A stretch of 64,000 bases of DNA, from NCBI GenBank assembly GCA_045541395.1, contig JAZQIZ010000031.1:13453-77452 (forward strand), read 5' to 3'. The stretch is from JAZRWQ01 sp045541395. GTDB lineage: Bacteria; Bacillota; Clostridia; Oscillospirales; UMGS1783. This document shows, one piece after another, positions 25,763 through 33,683 of the stretch (positions are counted from its first letter, which is position 1; every line of letters begins with the position of its first letter). Both the position numbers and the translations under genes were made by a program. The notes under the pieces were generated by a model. That model did not search any database. It was not told the origin of the DNA and was given only the letters and a program-made list of their open reading frames with translations.

Positions 25763-25803
25763 TGAAAGCAGCAGAGCTTTACCCACTCTGCTGCTTTTGC
25801 TTT
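25763..25803 (+). terminator. terminator of the 128-residue protein gene
   Basis: Hairpin AAAGCAGCAGAG...CTCTGCTGCTTTT followed by a T-rich tail, about 25 nt after the stop codon. Confidence 0.85.
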
Positions 25804-25834
25804 TATCTTTCAAAAGGAATTGCTTCCTCGGGGC

Positions 25835-25868
25835 AAAAAGAGAGCCTCGCATATTACTGCGAGGCTCT
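25835..25868 (-). terminator. terminator of the PFL operon
   Basis: Hairpin AGAGCCTCGC-AGTAATAT-GCGAGGCTCT, followed on the minus strand by CTTTTTG, 26 nt after the last PFL gene. Confidence 0.85.
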
Positions 25869-25893
25869 TGGGCTAAATCAATTTTGCGGGTTT

Positions 25894-26127
25894 TTACATA
25901 GATTCGTGGATGGTTCTGCTAATAACATCATCCTGCTGCTCTTTTGTTAACTTGTTGAAGTTTACGGCATAGCCGGAAACGCGGATGGTGAGCTGGGGGT
26001 ATTTTTCGGGATGAGCCTGAGCATCTAAGAGAGTCTCACGGTCAAAAACGTTTACGTTGAGGTGGAAGCCGCCATCGGAAACGTAGGCATCCAGCATATT
26101 AACAAGGTTATCGGTTCTCTGGGACAT
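25894..26127 (-). CDS. separate glycyl-radical domain of pyruvate formate-lyase (GrcA-like)
   Basis: A 77-residue protein equal to the C-terminal domain of PFL. It starts MSQRTDNLVNMLDAYVSDGG, followed by HLNVNVFDRETLLDA, HPEKYPQLTIRVSGYAVNFN (glycyl-radical Gly in RVSGYAV) and a normal PFL ending. It begins 17 nt after the PFL stop with its own AAGGAGA ribosome-binding site. The upstream PFL ends exactly where this domain should begin, so the two must act together: PflA would put the radical on this small protein, which then activates the barrel. This resembles GrcA (YfiD), but there GrcA backs up a complete PFL. Confidence 0.88.
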   Translation of the reverse strand: MSQRTDNLVNMLDAYVSDGGFHLNVNVFDRETLLDAQAHPEKYPQLTIRVSGYAVNFNKLTKEQQDDVISRTIHESM

Positions 26128-26144
26128 AATATTTCTCCTTTTTA

Positions 26145-28172
26145 TTAGTCTTCCCTGCCTAAAGAAGCGGGAGTAATAGAGAAGGTGTTGGATATACCGT
26201 CTCTGGAATAATCGTAAGGGATCTTTGCAACAGATTCAAGGGAAGCCAAAGCACCGTTGCAGTCTCTGCCGTGCATGGGGTTAGCACCGGGAGCCAAGGG
26301 TTCGCCTGCCTTACGACCGTCGGGTGTGTTGCCGGTATTTTTACCGTAAACAACGTTAGAGGTTATAGTAAGGATAGAGGTGGTGGGGATAGAGTTTCTG
26401 TAGGTGTAATGAGAGCGGATCTTTTTCATAAATCTCTTTACAATATCTACAGCGATCTCATCTACTCTATCGTCATTATTGCCGTATTTAGGATACTCGC
26501 CTTCGATGTTATAGTCTACAACGATACCGTCCTCATTACGAACGGGGTAAACGGTTGCATACTTAATAGCGGAAAGTGAGTCAGCCGCGCAGGAAAGACC
26601 TGCAATACCTGTAGCAAAGAAGCGGCGAACTTCGCTGTCATGGAGGGCCATTTCAATTGCTTCGTAGCTGTATTTATCATGCATATAATGGATGGTATTG
26701 AGGGTATTAACGTAAAGGCCTGCAAGCCATTCCATTATATTATCAAACTTAGCCATAACCTCGTTATAATCAAGCTTATCATTGGAAACGATGGCCTGAT
26801 ATTCGGGGGAAACCTGTAAGGGTTTGCCGCTCGGATCCTTAACGATCTCATCCTTACCGCCGTTGATAGCGTAAAGGAGAGCCTTTGCAAGGTTTGCTCT
26901 TGCGCCGAAGAACTGCATATCCTTACCTATTCTCATACAGCTTACGCAGCAGGCAATGCCGTAATCGTCACCCATTTCGGGACGCATAAGCTCATCACTT
27001 TCATACTGGATAGAGGAGGTTTTAATAGATATTTCTGCGCAGAACTTCTTGAAGGCTGCAGGGAGCTTCTTGGACCATAAAACCGTAAGGTTGGGCTCGG
27101 GAGCGGGGCCTAAGTTTACGAGGGTGTGGAGAGTACGGAAGGAGTTCTTGGTAACAAGAGTTCTGCCGTCAACACCCATACCGCCGATCGCTTCGGTTAC
27201 CCAGGTAGGGTCACCGGAGAAGAGGGCGTTATATTCCTTGGTTCTCATAAACTTAACTATTCTCAGCTTCATAATGAAGTGATCCATAAGTTCCTGAGCT
27301 TCCTCTTCGGTGATAACACCGTTTTCAAGGTCTCTCTCAATGTAAATATCAAGGAAGGTGGAGGTTCTGCCGATAGACATAGCCGCGCCGTTCTGATCCT
27401 TTATAGCTCCTAAATAGCCAAAGTAAAGGAACTGAATAGCTTCCTTGGCGTTTTTAGCAGGCTTGGAGATATCATAACCGTAAGCTGCAGCCATTTCCTT
27501 TAAGCCTTTAAGAGCCTTGATCTGCTCGGCAAGCTCTTCACGGTCACGGATCTTATCGGCAAACATTTCGCCGCCAAGCTGCAATTTATCTTCTTCCTTT
27601 TTCCGAATAAGGTAATCAACACCGTAAAGGGCAACTCTTCTGTAGTCGCCGATGATTCTGCCGCGGCCGTAGGCATCGGGCAGGCCGGTAAGAATATGAG
27701 ACTTTCTTGCAAGGCGCATTTCGGGAGTGTATACGTCAAACACGCCGTCATTATGAGTCTTTCTGTATTTGGTGAAGATCTCGGTTACCTTAGGGCTGAT
27801 CTCAAATCCGTACATATTAAGAGCGCCGGTAGACATTTTAATACCGCCGAAGGGCTGCAAAGAACGCTTAAAGGGAGCGTCTGTCTGAACGCCGACGATT
27901 TTTTCAAGGGATTTATCAAGGTAGCCGGGGCCGTGGCTTGTTAGGGTGGATATTATTTCGGTATCCGCATCAAGCACGCCGCCTGCTTCTCTTTCTTTTT
28001 TGGTAAGGTCACAAACCATATCCCAGAGCTTTTTGGTGGCTTCGGTAGCGCCTGCAAGGAAGCTGCCGTCACCCTCATAAGGAGTATAGTTTTTCTGAAT
28101 AAAATCTCTTACTTCTACTTCATCATTGCTCCACTTACCGGGAGTGAAGCCTTCCCATTCGTTGTACCACAT
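26145..28172 (-). CDS. pflB: pyruvate formate-lyase barrel without its glycyl-radical domain
   Basis: Formate C-acetyltransferase: pyruvate plus CoA gives acetyl-CoA plus formate. The 675-residue protein shows PFL signatures throughout: TSHGPGYLDKSLEKIVGVQT, the catalytic Cys-Cys pair in GIACCVSCMRIGKDMQFFG, NPMHGRDCNGALASL and FSITPASLGRED, where it stops. A standard PFL of about 750 residues continues from this point with the roughly 75-residue Gly-radical domain. That domain is supplied by the next gene. The split is clean (stop, ribosome-binding site, new ATG), not a frameshift. Operon order is pflA, thioredoxin-like, pflB, glycyl-radical domain. Confidence 0.93.
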   Translation of the reverse strand: MWYNEWEGFTPGKWSNDEVEVRDFIQKNYTPYEGDGSFLAGATEATKKLWDMVCDLTKKEREAGGVLDADTEIISTLTSHGPGYLDKSLEKIVGVQTDAPFKRSLQPFGGIKMSTGALNMYGFEISPKVTEIFTKYRKTHNDGVFDVYTPEMRLARKSHILTGLPDAYGRGRIIGDYRRVALYGVDYLIRKKEEDKLQLGGEMFADKIRDREELAEQIKALKGLKEMAAAYGYDISKPAKNAKEAIQFLYFGYLGAIKDQNGAAMSIGRTSTFLDIYIERDLENGVITEEEAQELMDHFIMKLRIVKFMRTKEYNALFSGDPTWVTEAIGGMGVDGRTLVTKNSFRTLHTLVNLGPAPEPNLTVLWSKKLPAAFKKFCAEISIKTSSIQYESDELMRPEMGDDYGIACCVSCMRIGKDMQFFGARANLAKALLYAINGGKDEIVKDPSGKPLQVSPEYQAIVSNDKLDYNEVMAKFDNIMEWLAGLYVNTLNTIHYMHDKYSYEAIEMALHDSEVRRFFATGIAGLSCAADSLSAIKYATVYPVRNEDGIVVDYNIEGEYPKYGNNDDRVDEIAVDIVKRFMKKIRSHYTYRNSIPTTSILTITSNVVYGKNTGNTPDGRKAGEPLAPGANPMHGRDCNGALASLESVAKIPYDYSRDGISNTFSITPASLGRED

Positions 28173-28202
28173 ATATCGTTTCTCCTATCTTTTAAAGGGA
28201 TA

Positions 28203-28517
28203 TTAACCCTTATGTTCTTCTAATTTTGCATCCAGCCAAAATTCAAAGATCTCTTCAGGCTGATAGCCTGTTGCTTTTGCGAAGGGCACGCCGTTATCCG
28301 TAAGAAGCACTGTAGGCACTCTGTCAACCTCAAAATGCTCCAACAGCTCCATATTTTCGGGGGCCGCTTCTATATGTTTTAAAACAAAGTCGGTTCTTTT
28401 CTTGGCAATGGCGCCTAAGAGGTTCATCATGGAAATGCAGTTTGCACAGCCCTGGCCGCTTACCTCCACAACGCAGATGCCCGAAAGCTCCTGTTTGTAA
28501 TTTTCCAAAGTTATCAT
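28203..28517 (-). CDS. thioredoxin-like protein in the PFL operon
   Basis: A 104-residue thioredoxin-fold protein with the redox motif CANC (in SGQGCANCISMMN) instead of CGPC, and the conserved cis-Pro region DRVPTVLLTDNG. No signal peptide, so it is cytoplasmic. Its ATG overlaps the pflA stop by 4 nt and it lies just before pflB, so it is translated with both. A role in keeping the PFL catalytic Cys pair or the activase reduced is plausible, but this is inference. Confidence 0.85.
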   Translation of the reverse strand: MITLENYKQELSGICVVEVSGQGCANCISMMNLLGAIAKKRTDFVLKHIEAAPENMELLEHFEVDRVPTVLLTDNGVPFAKATGYQPEEIFEFWLDAKLEEHKG

Positions 28518-29248
28518 TTTATTATACCCAAAATCTCCTTTGCCCTGTATACTTCTTCCTTGGTTGGAGTGGGAATACCCTTAAGGGGATATTCCATACC
28601 AAGCTTTTCGTATTTCACCTGACCGAGGGTATGATAAGGCAAAAGCTCTATTTTTTCAACGCAGCTGAGGGACGCCGCAAATTCTGCAATAGAACGCAGA
28701 TGCTCCTCACTGTCGGTAATTCCGGGGACAAGCACGTGACGAAGCCACATTTTCTTGCCTGCAGAGTTAAGAAGCCTTGCAAATTCCAGAATATTTTCAT
28801 TGCCTTCGCCTGTAAGCCACTTATGCTGCACGGGATCCATATGCTTTATATCCAAAAGAAACAGATCGGTATTGGCTATAAGCGTTTCATAGTTATGCAG
28901 TTCTTCCGGCTTAAAGCCACCGCCTGAGGTATCAAGGCAGGTATGAACCTTATTTTTTTTGAGTATCCTGAATAACTCAGCTACTGCTTTTGCCTGCAGA
29001 AGGGGTTCCCCTCCCGAAACGGTAACACCGCCGCTTGCAATATAATTTTTATAACGCAGGACCTGCACCGAAACCTCTTTGGGAGTAAGCTTTCTTCCCT
29101 CTTCCATATTCCAGGTATCGGGATTGTGGCAGTATTTGCATCTTAACGGACAGCCCTTTAAAAATACCACAAAACGGATACCGGGCCCGTCCACCGTGCC
29201 GAAGGTTTCAAAAGAATGAATTTTAAGTTTTAAAATTTCCTCCGCCAC
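28514..29248 (-). CDS. pflA: pyruvate formate-lyase activating enzyme
   Basis: A 244-residue radical-SAM enzyme that abstracts hydrogen from the PFL glycine. The cluster motif is C-x3-C-x2-C in LKGCPLRCKYCHNPDTW, preceded by the activase signature SFETFGTVDGPGIRFVVF. The Gly-rich GGVTVSGGEPLLQ and LDIKHMDP segments follow. It starts with GTG at 29248 after GAGGTGAGGG and has a promoter at 29269-29297. It is the first gene of a four-gene operon. The usual order in many Firmicutes is pflB then pflA; here it is reversed, with a thioredoxin-like gene between. Confidence 0.94.
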   Translation of the reverse strand: MAEEILKLKIHSFETFGTVDGPGIRFVVFLKGCPLRCKYCHNPDTWNMEEGRKLTPKEVSVQVLRYKNYIASGGVTVSGGEPLLQAKAVAELFRILKKNKVHTCLDTSGGGFKPEELHNYETLIANTDLFLLDIKHMDPVQHKWLTGEGNENILEFARLLNSAGKKMWLRHVLVPGITDSEEHLRSIAEFAASLSCVEKIELLPYHTLGQVKYEKLGMEYPLKGIPTPTKEEVYRAKEILGIIK

Positions 29249-29268
29249 TGTCCCTCACCTCTCATTAT

Positions 29269-29297
29269 ATTTTATCATCTTTTGGGTTTTTCGTCAA
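29269..29297 (-). promoter_or_regulatory. promoter of the PFL operon
   Basis: TTGACG (29292-29297), 17-bp spacer, TAAAAT (29269-29274) on the minus strand, about 20 nt before the pflA GTG. Confidence 0.72.
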
Positions 29298-29313
29298 CCA
29301 AAAAGCCGAATAA

Positions 29314-30039
29314 TTAATGACGAATTATACGAAGTTCTTTGTTATATTTAACAATATATCTTGCCAGTTCCTTGTAGTCCTTTATATTGGCAGGGAGCCA
29401 CATACCCGAACGGCAGGCGGTATTAAAGGCGTGAGCGTCACTGCCGCCTGTAAGGGCTTTGCCCCTATGCCTTTTTGCGGCCTTTAAAGCGGCAGCGTTA
29501 TGGTTATATTCTTCGCCTGAACCGTTATATACTTCATAGCCGTCAAGAAGGCGGGCGGGCATCATTTCAAGGTAATCCCGCATTGGGTGAGCCTGAATAA
29601 GAGGCAGATCCTCTTCTTTTGTGATCCTTCTGAGCTTATTTAAGGAGTAGGTATGGATCATAGGGTATTTTAAAAGAAACTCCTCGTCGGCACCCCAGAT
29701 AAGATAATCCTCCGCACCGTCCTGCAAACAAAGCTCCACTCCGGGAAATACGGTTATGCCAATTCTGTCTCCCTCGGTCTTAGCGGCTCTGTAGCCTGCC
29801 TCATAGCGGTACACGAATTCTTCCCAGCTTATATTAAGGCGGTTCCAATCGCCGCCTTCGGGGGCGCAAAGGCGCTCGAAAGTGAATTTATTCATATGGT
29901 CGGTTATAAAAAGGCCGCCGTACTGAGACTGATAATAAAATCTGACCATCTGCTCCGCAGGGATCTGGGCGCAGCAGCTGACCTGATTGGTATGAACGTG
30001 AAGATCAAAGGGTGTACAGCCCTTTTCATCCAATAACAT
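29314..30039 (-). CDS. PHP-domain phosphoesterase-like protein
   Basis: A 241-residue PHP (polymerase and histidinol phosphatase) superfamily protein. Metal-binding motifs are DLHVHTNQ near residue 13, LFITDHMNKF, FPGVELCL, PLIQAHPMRDY and GGSDAHAFN. Related stand-alone proteins hydrolyse phosphate monoesters or nucleoside phosphates; the substrate here is unknown. The start at 30039 follows GGGGAGGC and a promoter (30085-30113). A longer open frame to 30300 would run through that promoter and the divergent gene's start and is rejected. Confidence 0.85.
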   Translation of the reverse strand: MLLDEKGCTPFDLHVHTNQVSCCAQIPAEQMVRFYYQSQYGGLFITDHMNKFTFERLCAPEGGDWNRLNISWEEFVYRYEAGYRAAKTEGDRIGITVFPGVELCLQDGAEDYLIWGADEEFLLKYPMIHTYSLNKLRRITKEEDLPLIQAHPMRDYLEMMPARLLDGYEVYNGSGEEYNHNAAALKAAKRHRGKALTGGSDAHAFNTACRSGMWLPANIKDYKELARYIVKYNKELRIIRH

Positions 30040-30084
30040 AAAAACGCCTCCCCTGTACGTTAATATATCCTGTTCAGGACATAC

Positions 30085-30189
30085 AGTATACCATAAGCGG
30101 GCGCTACTGTCAACGGAGCGCAGAGGCGGTAAAATTATAATTTTATTAACAATTTTAATGTTTACAATTACATTTTTTGGAGATATAAT
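30085..30189. promoter_or_regulatory. divergent promoters for the PHP gene and the lipid-kinase gene
   Basis: Minus strand: TTGACA (30108-30113), 17 bp, TATACT (30085-30090). Plus strand: TTTACA (30161-30166), 17 bp, TATAAT (30184-30189). Confidence 0.72.
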
Positions 30190-30220
30190 AATTGAAGAAT
30201 AAAGAAGGAGGCGCTTAAAA

Positions 30221-31111
30221 ATGGGCAGAAGAATGTTACTTATAATTAACCCTAAGGCCGGTACGCAGGGTTCTTCCCGCGGGATATTTTCTATGGCCAA
30301 CGTCTTTTGCGCGGCAGGGTTAGAGCTTACCTTAAGGGTGACCCAGGCTAAAGACGATGCTTTTCACACCGTTAAAAACACCGGCGCCGAATTTGACTAT
30401 ATTGTTTGTTCCGGCGGAGACGGTACTTTAAACGAGGTTATTTCGGGGCTTATGACTTTAGAAAAGCAACCTCTTTTAGGCTATATACCCAGCGGCTCCA
30501 CCAACGATTTTGCTTCCAATTTAGGTCTTATAAAAAATGATTACAAGGGCGGCGCAAAAAGGATAGTAAAGGGTGCACCTAAAGCTATAGATATCGGCGC
30601 AATTGAAAACAGATATTTCAGCTACGTGGCCTCTTTCGGAGCTTTTACCTCTATTACCTACACCACTCCTCAGACCTACAAGAACGTTTTGGGAAGAATG
30701 GCGTATTTTCTTGCGGCGCCTAAGGATATTGCATCTATCCGACCTTACAAGCTGAAGGTTACCGACAAAAACGGCAACGTAACCGAAGGCGAATATATTT
30801 TCGGCTGCGTAGCCAACACCCTTTCCATGGCGGGAATACTTAACCTTGACGGACTTAAGGTCAATTTAGACGACGGGGTATTTGAATGTTTGCTTGTGAA
30901 AGTGCCTCATAACGCTTTGGAGCTTAACGAGATAGTTACGGCCCTTGTGACACAGGATTTTAACTGCCCTTATTTTGACATTATAAAAAGTTCTGTCTTT
31001 GATTTTGAATTTGAAGAAAGCGTTAACTGGACTATCGACGGGGAGCACGGAGCATTTGGGGAAAAGGTAAGTATCAAGGCCCTTAACAAGGCAATAAAAA
31101 TAGTAATATAA
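30221..31111 (+). CDS. diacylglycerol kinase family lipid kinase (DagK/YegS type)
   Basis: A 296-residue lipid kinase of the diacylglycerol/sphingosine kinase catalytic family. It shows LIINPKAGTQGSS near the N-terminus, the nucleotide-binding VCSGGDGTLNEVISGL, PSGSTNDFA and the C-terminal INWTIDGEHGAFG. In Gram-positive bacteria these enzymes recycle diacylglycerol released during lipoteichoic-acid synthesis. It has a consensus ribosome-binding site (AAGGAGGC), its own promoter and a terminator, so it is monocistronic. Confidence 0.92.
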   Translation: MGRRMLLIINPKAGTQGSSRGIFSMANVFCAAGLELTLRVTQAKDDAFHTVKNTGAEFDYIVCSGGDGTLNEVISGLMTLEKQPLLGYIPSGSTNDFASNLGLIKNDYKGGAKRIVKGAPKAIDIGAIENRYFSYVASFGAFTSITYTTPQTYKNVLGRMAYFLAAPKDIASIRPYKLKVTDKNGNVTEGEYIFGCVANTLSMAGILNLDGLKVNLDDGVFECLLVKVPHNALELNEIVTALVTQDFNCPYFDIIKSSVFDFEFEESVNWTIDGEHGAFGEKVSIKALNKAIKIVI

Positions 31112-31141
31112 AAACAGCAGGAAAAGTTACCTGCTGTTTTT
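31111..31141. terminator. terminator shared by the lipid kinase and the small membrane protein
   Basis: Hairpin AAAACAGCAGG-AAAAGTTA-CCTGCTGTTTT followed by T on the plus strand. It overlaps the 3' end of the convergent small gene. Confidence 0.82.
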
Positions 31142-31384
31142 ATTTGAGTAGGGGTTTTTATTTTCCCTGTATTCCTCCTCTTTGGTGGGCTTTGGCAAAG
31201 AGGAAAAGAAGGTTATTACAATAAGCCTTACTGCAATATAGGCTACCCATGCCCCGAGGGCAATGAAGGTCCATTTAAGAGGGATATGAAAAACGAAGTG
31301 GAGGGTAAGCAAAACAAGGGCAAAAACAAGGCCCCACAAATTAAGAGCAAGATTTAAAAGAAGGTTTTTTAAGAAATTTTTCAT
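31127..31384 (-). CDS. small membrane protein of unknown function
   Basis: An 85-residue protein with two probable membrane segments (NLWGLVFALVLLTLHFVF and TFIALGAWVAYIAVRLIVIT) and a charged, Asn-rich C-terminal tail (PTKEEEYRENKNPYSNKN). I recognise no family. The ribosome-binding site AAGGAGCG precedes the ATG. It is divergent from the GH36-type gene at 31519 and convergent with the lipid kinase. Confidence 0.65.
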   Translation of the reverse strand: MKNFLKNLLLNLALNLWGLVFALVLLTLHFVFHIPLKWTFIALGAWVAYIAVRLIVITFFSSLPKPTKEEEYRENKNPYSNKNSR

Positions 31385-31467
31385 TTTACCGCTCCTTACT
31401 GTTACTTAGGCTATAATACCATTATTTTATTATTATTTCAACAATAAAGAAATTAGGCCCAAGCGTA

Positions 31468-31495
31468 TTGACTTTGGTTTGTAATTTGCTATAAT
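31468..31495 (+). promoter_or_regulatory. promoter of the GH36/hydrolase pair
   Basis: TTGACT (31468-31473), 16-bp spacer, TATAAT (31490-31495), then AAAGGAGG 10 nt before the ATG at 31519. Confidence 0.75.
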
Positions 31496-31518
31496 CAATT
31501 TCAAAGGAGGCGCTTATT

Positions 31519-33672
31519 ATGTATACGGTAAAAACACTTGATACTACGGTTATCTTTAATTATGAAGACGGAATAGTTTTAAAAAGCATTTTATTAAACG
31601 GCACCGAGAGGGCTGTTGAGCATAAAATTGCTTTACCCAAAAAATATATTTGCGATGCTTATAACCTTGCAATGCCGGACCTTCAGCCTTCCCGTTCGGG
31701 GGATATGAAGTTATTTAACTGGGCTTTTCACAGCGCAAGGCAAACCGAAAACGGTTTTGATATTTTGCTTATAGATAAATATGCAAAATGCCGCTATTTA
31801 TTTAAGGCCAAAGGCAGAACAGATATTGCAGGGCCTGTTGAAATAAGCGGTGTACTTACAAACACCGGCCATTATAACGTAAGGGTTGTACCCGAAAACA
31901 TTTTCTCTGCCCATTTTAAATTTGAAGGGGAATTAAACACCTTCCACGTAATGAAGGAAAGCGGTGTTGCAGAGAACGTTAAATGGCACCTTGACGAAAA
32001 GATCTTCTTCCCCGGCACAGGCATTTATGAAAAGGAGCTTACGGACGAGCATTTTATTTGGACCTCCACCAATCAGGATTTTAACTCCGGCGGTATGATA
32101 CCTATTATGTATTTAACTCAGCCTCAGTGCGGCGCTTACCTTGCACTTGAATGGACTTCCTGCAGAATATTTGCAAAGAAAACAGAAGAAGGCGCCATTC
32201 TTTGGGCTGATCTGAGAGAGGATTTTTCCACAAACCTTAAGCCGGGCAAGGCGTTTTACATACCGCCTATGTATTTAGGCGCGTATGAAGGGGATCTTGA
32301 TGACGGCTCCAATATATTTAAGCGCTGGTTTTTCCTTGAAAAGACACCCAAGAGCTTTCTTAACGATGAAAACGAGCCCTATACCCAGATGGATATGCAG
32401 CTTGATCTGAACGTTGAAGGGCTTGGAGTACAGTCTATTAAATGGGACTACGGCTGGTGGGGTGCCGATGAGCACAAGATACCCACCCCTAAGGATGACG
32501 GCGGCAACTACGATATCTGGAAGTACTACGAGGGCTCCTGGAAACTGAGAAGTCAGGGGATGAAGGAAGCTTTGGAGCGTATGGGCTGTAAGGATATGGC
32601 CGAGTTTGGCAAAAAGCTTAAAGAAGCAGGGCTTCTTAACTGGACCACTTACGTGCTTTTACACGACAGCATGCAGGCCCTTTCTTTGGGAGACGAGCTT
32701 ACTTCTGTTGGCGCCAACGCTCATCCCGAATGGTTTACAGGCCGCCTTATCGGTGACCGTTGCCCTACTGCAGACCTTGGTAACGAGGAATGTGTTGAAT
32801 ATTTAAAGCGCAAGCTTTACGAGTACTTTACTGAAAACAACGTTGATACCTGGCGAAGCGATTTTGAGCCTATTGCCCGTTCCTCCGACAAGGCCAACCG
32901 CCACGACCCCAACGGCACCGACGTACAGTATTGGTGCTCTGTAGGCTTTTACGAGCTGGTGGATTATCTTATAGAGAACATCCCCGGATTCCGTTACGAA
33001 AGCTGTTCTTCAGGCGGCTCTATGAAGGATTACGCCACTATGCACCGCACCTGCGCTTTTAATAATGACGATTCTTCCAACTACGCAAGCTTGCGCACCA
33101 CCTTCTACGATTCCACCTACTGCTTCCCTCCCGCACAGCTGCAGGCGCCCACCAACCCGGATACCTGCTGCCCCGACAGCGAAAAGTTTTACCAGGGAGT
33201 GGGCAACAAGGATCTTGGCTTCAGAGCACTTATTATGGGCGGTGTAATGTTAGGCTCCTGGAGCGGCGCTATTGACCACAAGGAGTTCCATTACAACCTT
33301 AAGGAATACTATAAAGAATACCTTAACCTTCATAACGAGAAGGTTAAGCATCTTATAAGGCACGCCAACCTTTACCATATACTGCCCCGACCCGACCATA
33401 TTCACTGGGACGGACTTCAGTACGGTATGGATACGGTTCCAGAAAACAAAATTTGCGGCGCTTCCTTCTTATTTAAGCCTACAAAGGAAGCGGGGGTTAC
33501 AAAGCATATTCCTGTTCGAGGCCTTAACCCCGGCATTACCTATTCCTGCGAATTTTACGAACATAAAGACCAAAGCTTTACCGCCACAGGAAAGGAGCTT
33601 TTGGAAAAGGGCTTTGATATTACAATTAACGAAGACTGCGGCAGCGATATTGTATTCTTTGTTGCAAAATAA
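31519..33672 (+). CDS. GH36/GH-D clan glycoside hydrolase, cytoplasmic, atypical
   Basis: A 717-residue enzyme without signal peptide. A beta-sandwich N-terminal half (to about residue 280) precedes a barrel with SIKWDYGWWGADEH, NVDTWRSDFEPI (Asp at the nucleophile place) and YESCSSGGSMKDYATMHRT (Asp at the acid/base place). It is distant from the three lipoprotein paralogues and from the 34547 enzyme. Close packing with an alpha/beta hydrolase gene (11 nt gap) points to joint action on an acylated or otherwise modified oligosaccharide taken into the cell. The substrate is unknown. Confidence 0.78.
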   Translation: MYTVKTLDTTVIFNYEDGIVLKSILLNGTERAVEHKIALPKKYICDAYNLAMPDLQPSRSGDMKLFNWAFHSARQTENGFDILLIDKYAKCRYLFKAKGRTDIAGPVEISGVLTNTGHYNVRVVPENIFSAHFKFEGELNTFHVMKESGVAENVKWHLDEKIFFPGTGIYEKELTDEHFIWTSTNQDFNSGGMIPIMYLTQPQCGAYLALEWTSCRIFAKKTEEGAILWADLREDFSTNLKPGKAFYIPPMYLGAYEGDLDDGSNIFKRWFFLEKTPKSFLNDENEPYTQMDMQLDLNVEGLGVQSIKWDYGWWGADEHKIPTPKDDGGNYDIWKYYEGSWKLRSQGMKEALERMGCKDMAEFGKKLKEAGLLNWTTYVLLHDSMQALSLGDELTSVGANAHPEWFTGRLIGDRCPTADLGNEECVEYLKRKLYEYFTENNVDTWRSDFEPIARSSDKANRHDPNGTDVQYWCSVGFYELVDYLIENIPGFRYESCSSGGSMKDYATMHRTCAFNNDDSSNYASLRTTFYDSTYCFPPAQLQAPTNPDTCCPDSEKFYQGVGNKDLGFRALIMGGVMLGSWSGAIDHKEFHYNLKEYYKEYLNLHNEKVKHLIRHANLYHILPRPDHIHWDGLQYGMDTVPENKICGASFLFKPTKEAGVTKHIPVRGLNPGITYSCEFYEHKDQSFTATGKELLEKGFDITINEDCGSDIVFFVAK

Positions 33673-33683
33673 GGAGAGCTATT

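Noticed and set aside
29314..30300. Longer 328-residue version of the PHP protein
   Set aside because: The first 87 residues would cross both divergent promoters and the start of the lipid-kinase gene. The ATG at 30039 has a GGGGAGGC site and the family N-terminus.
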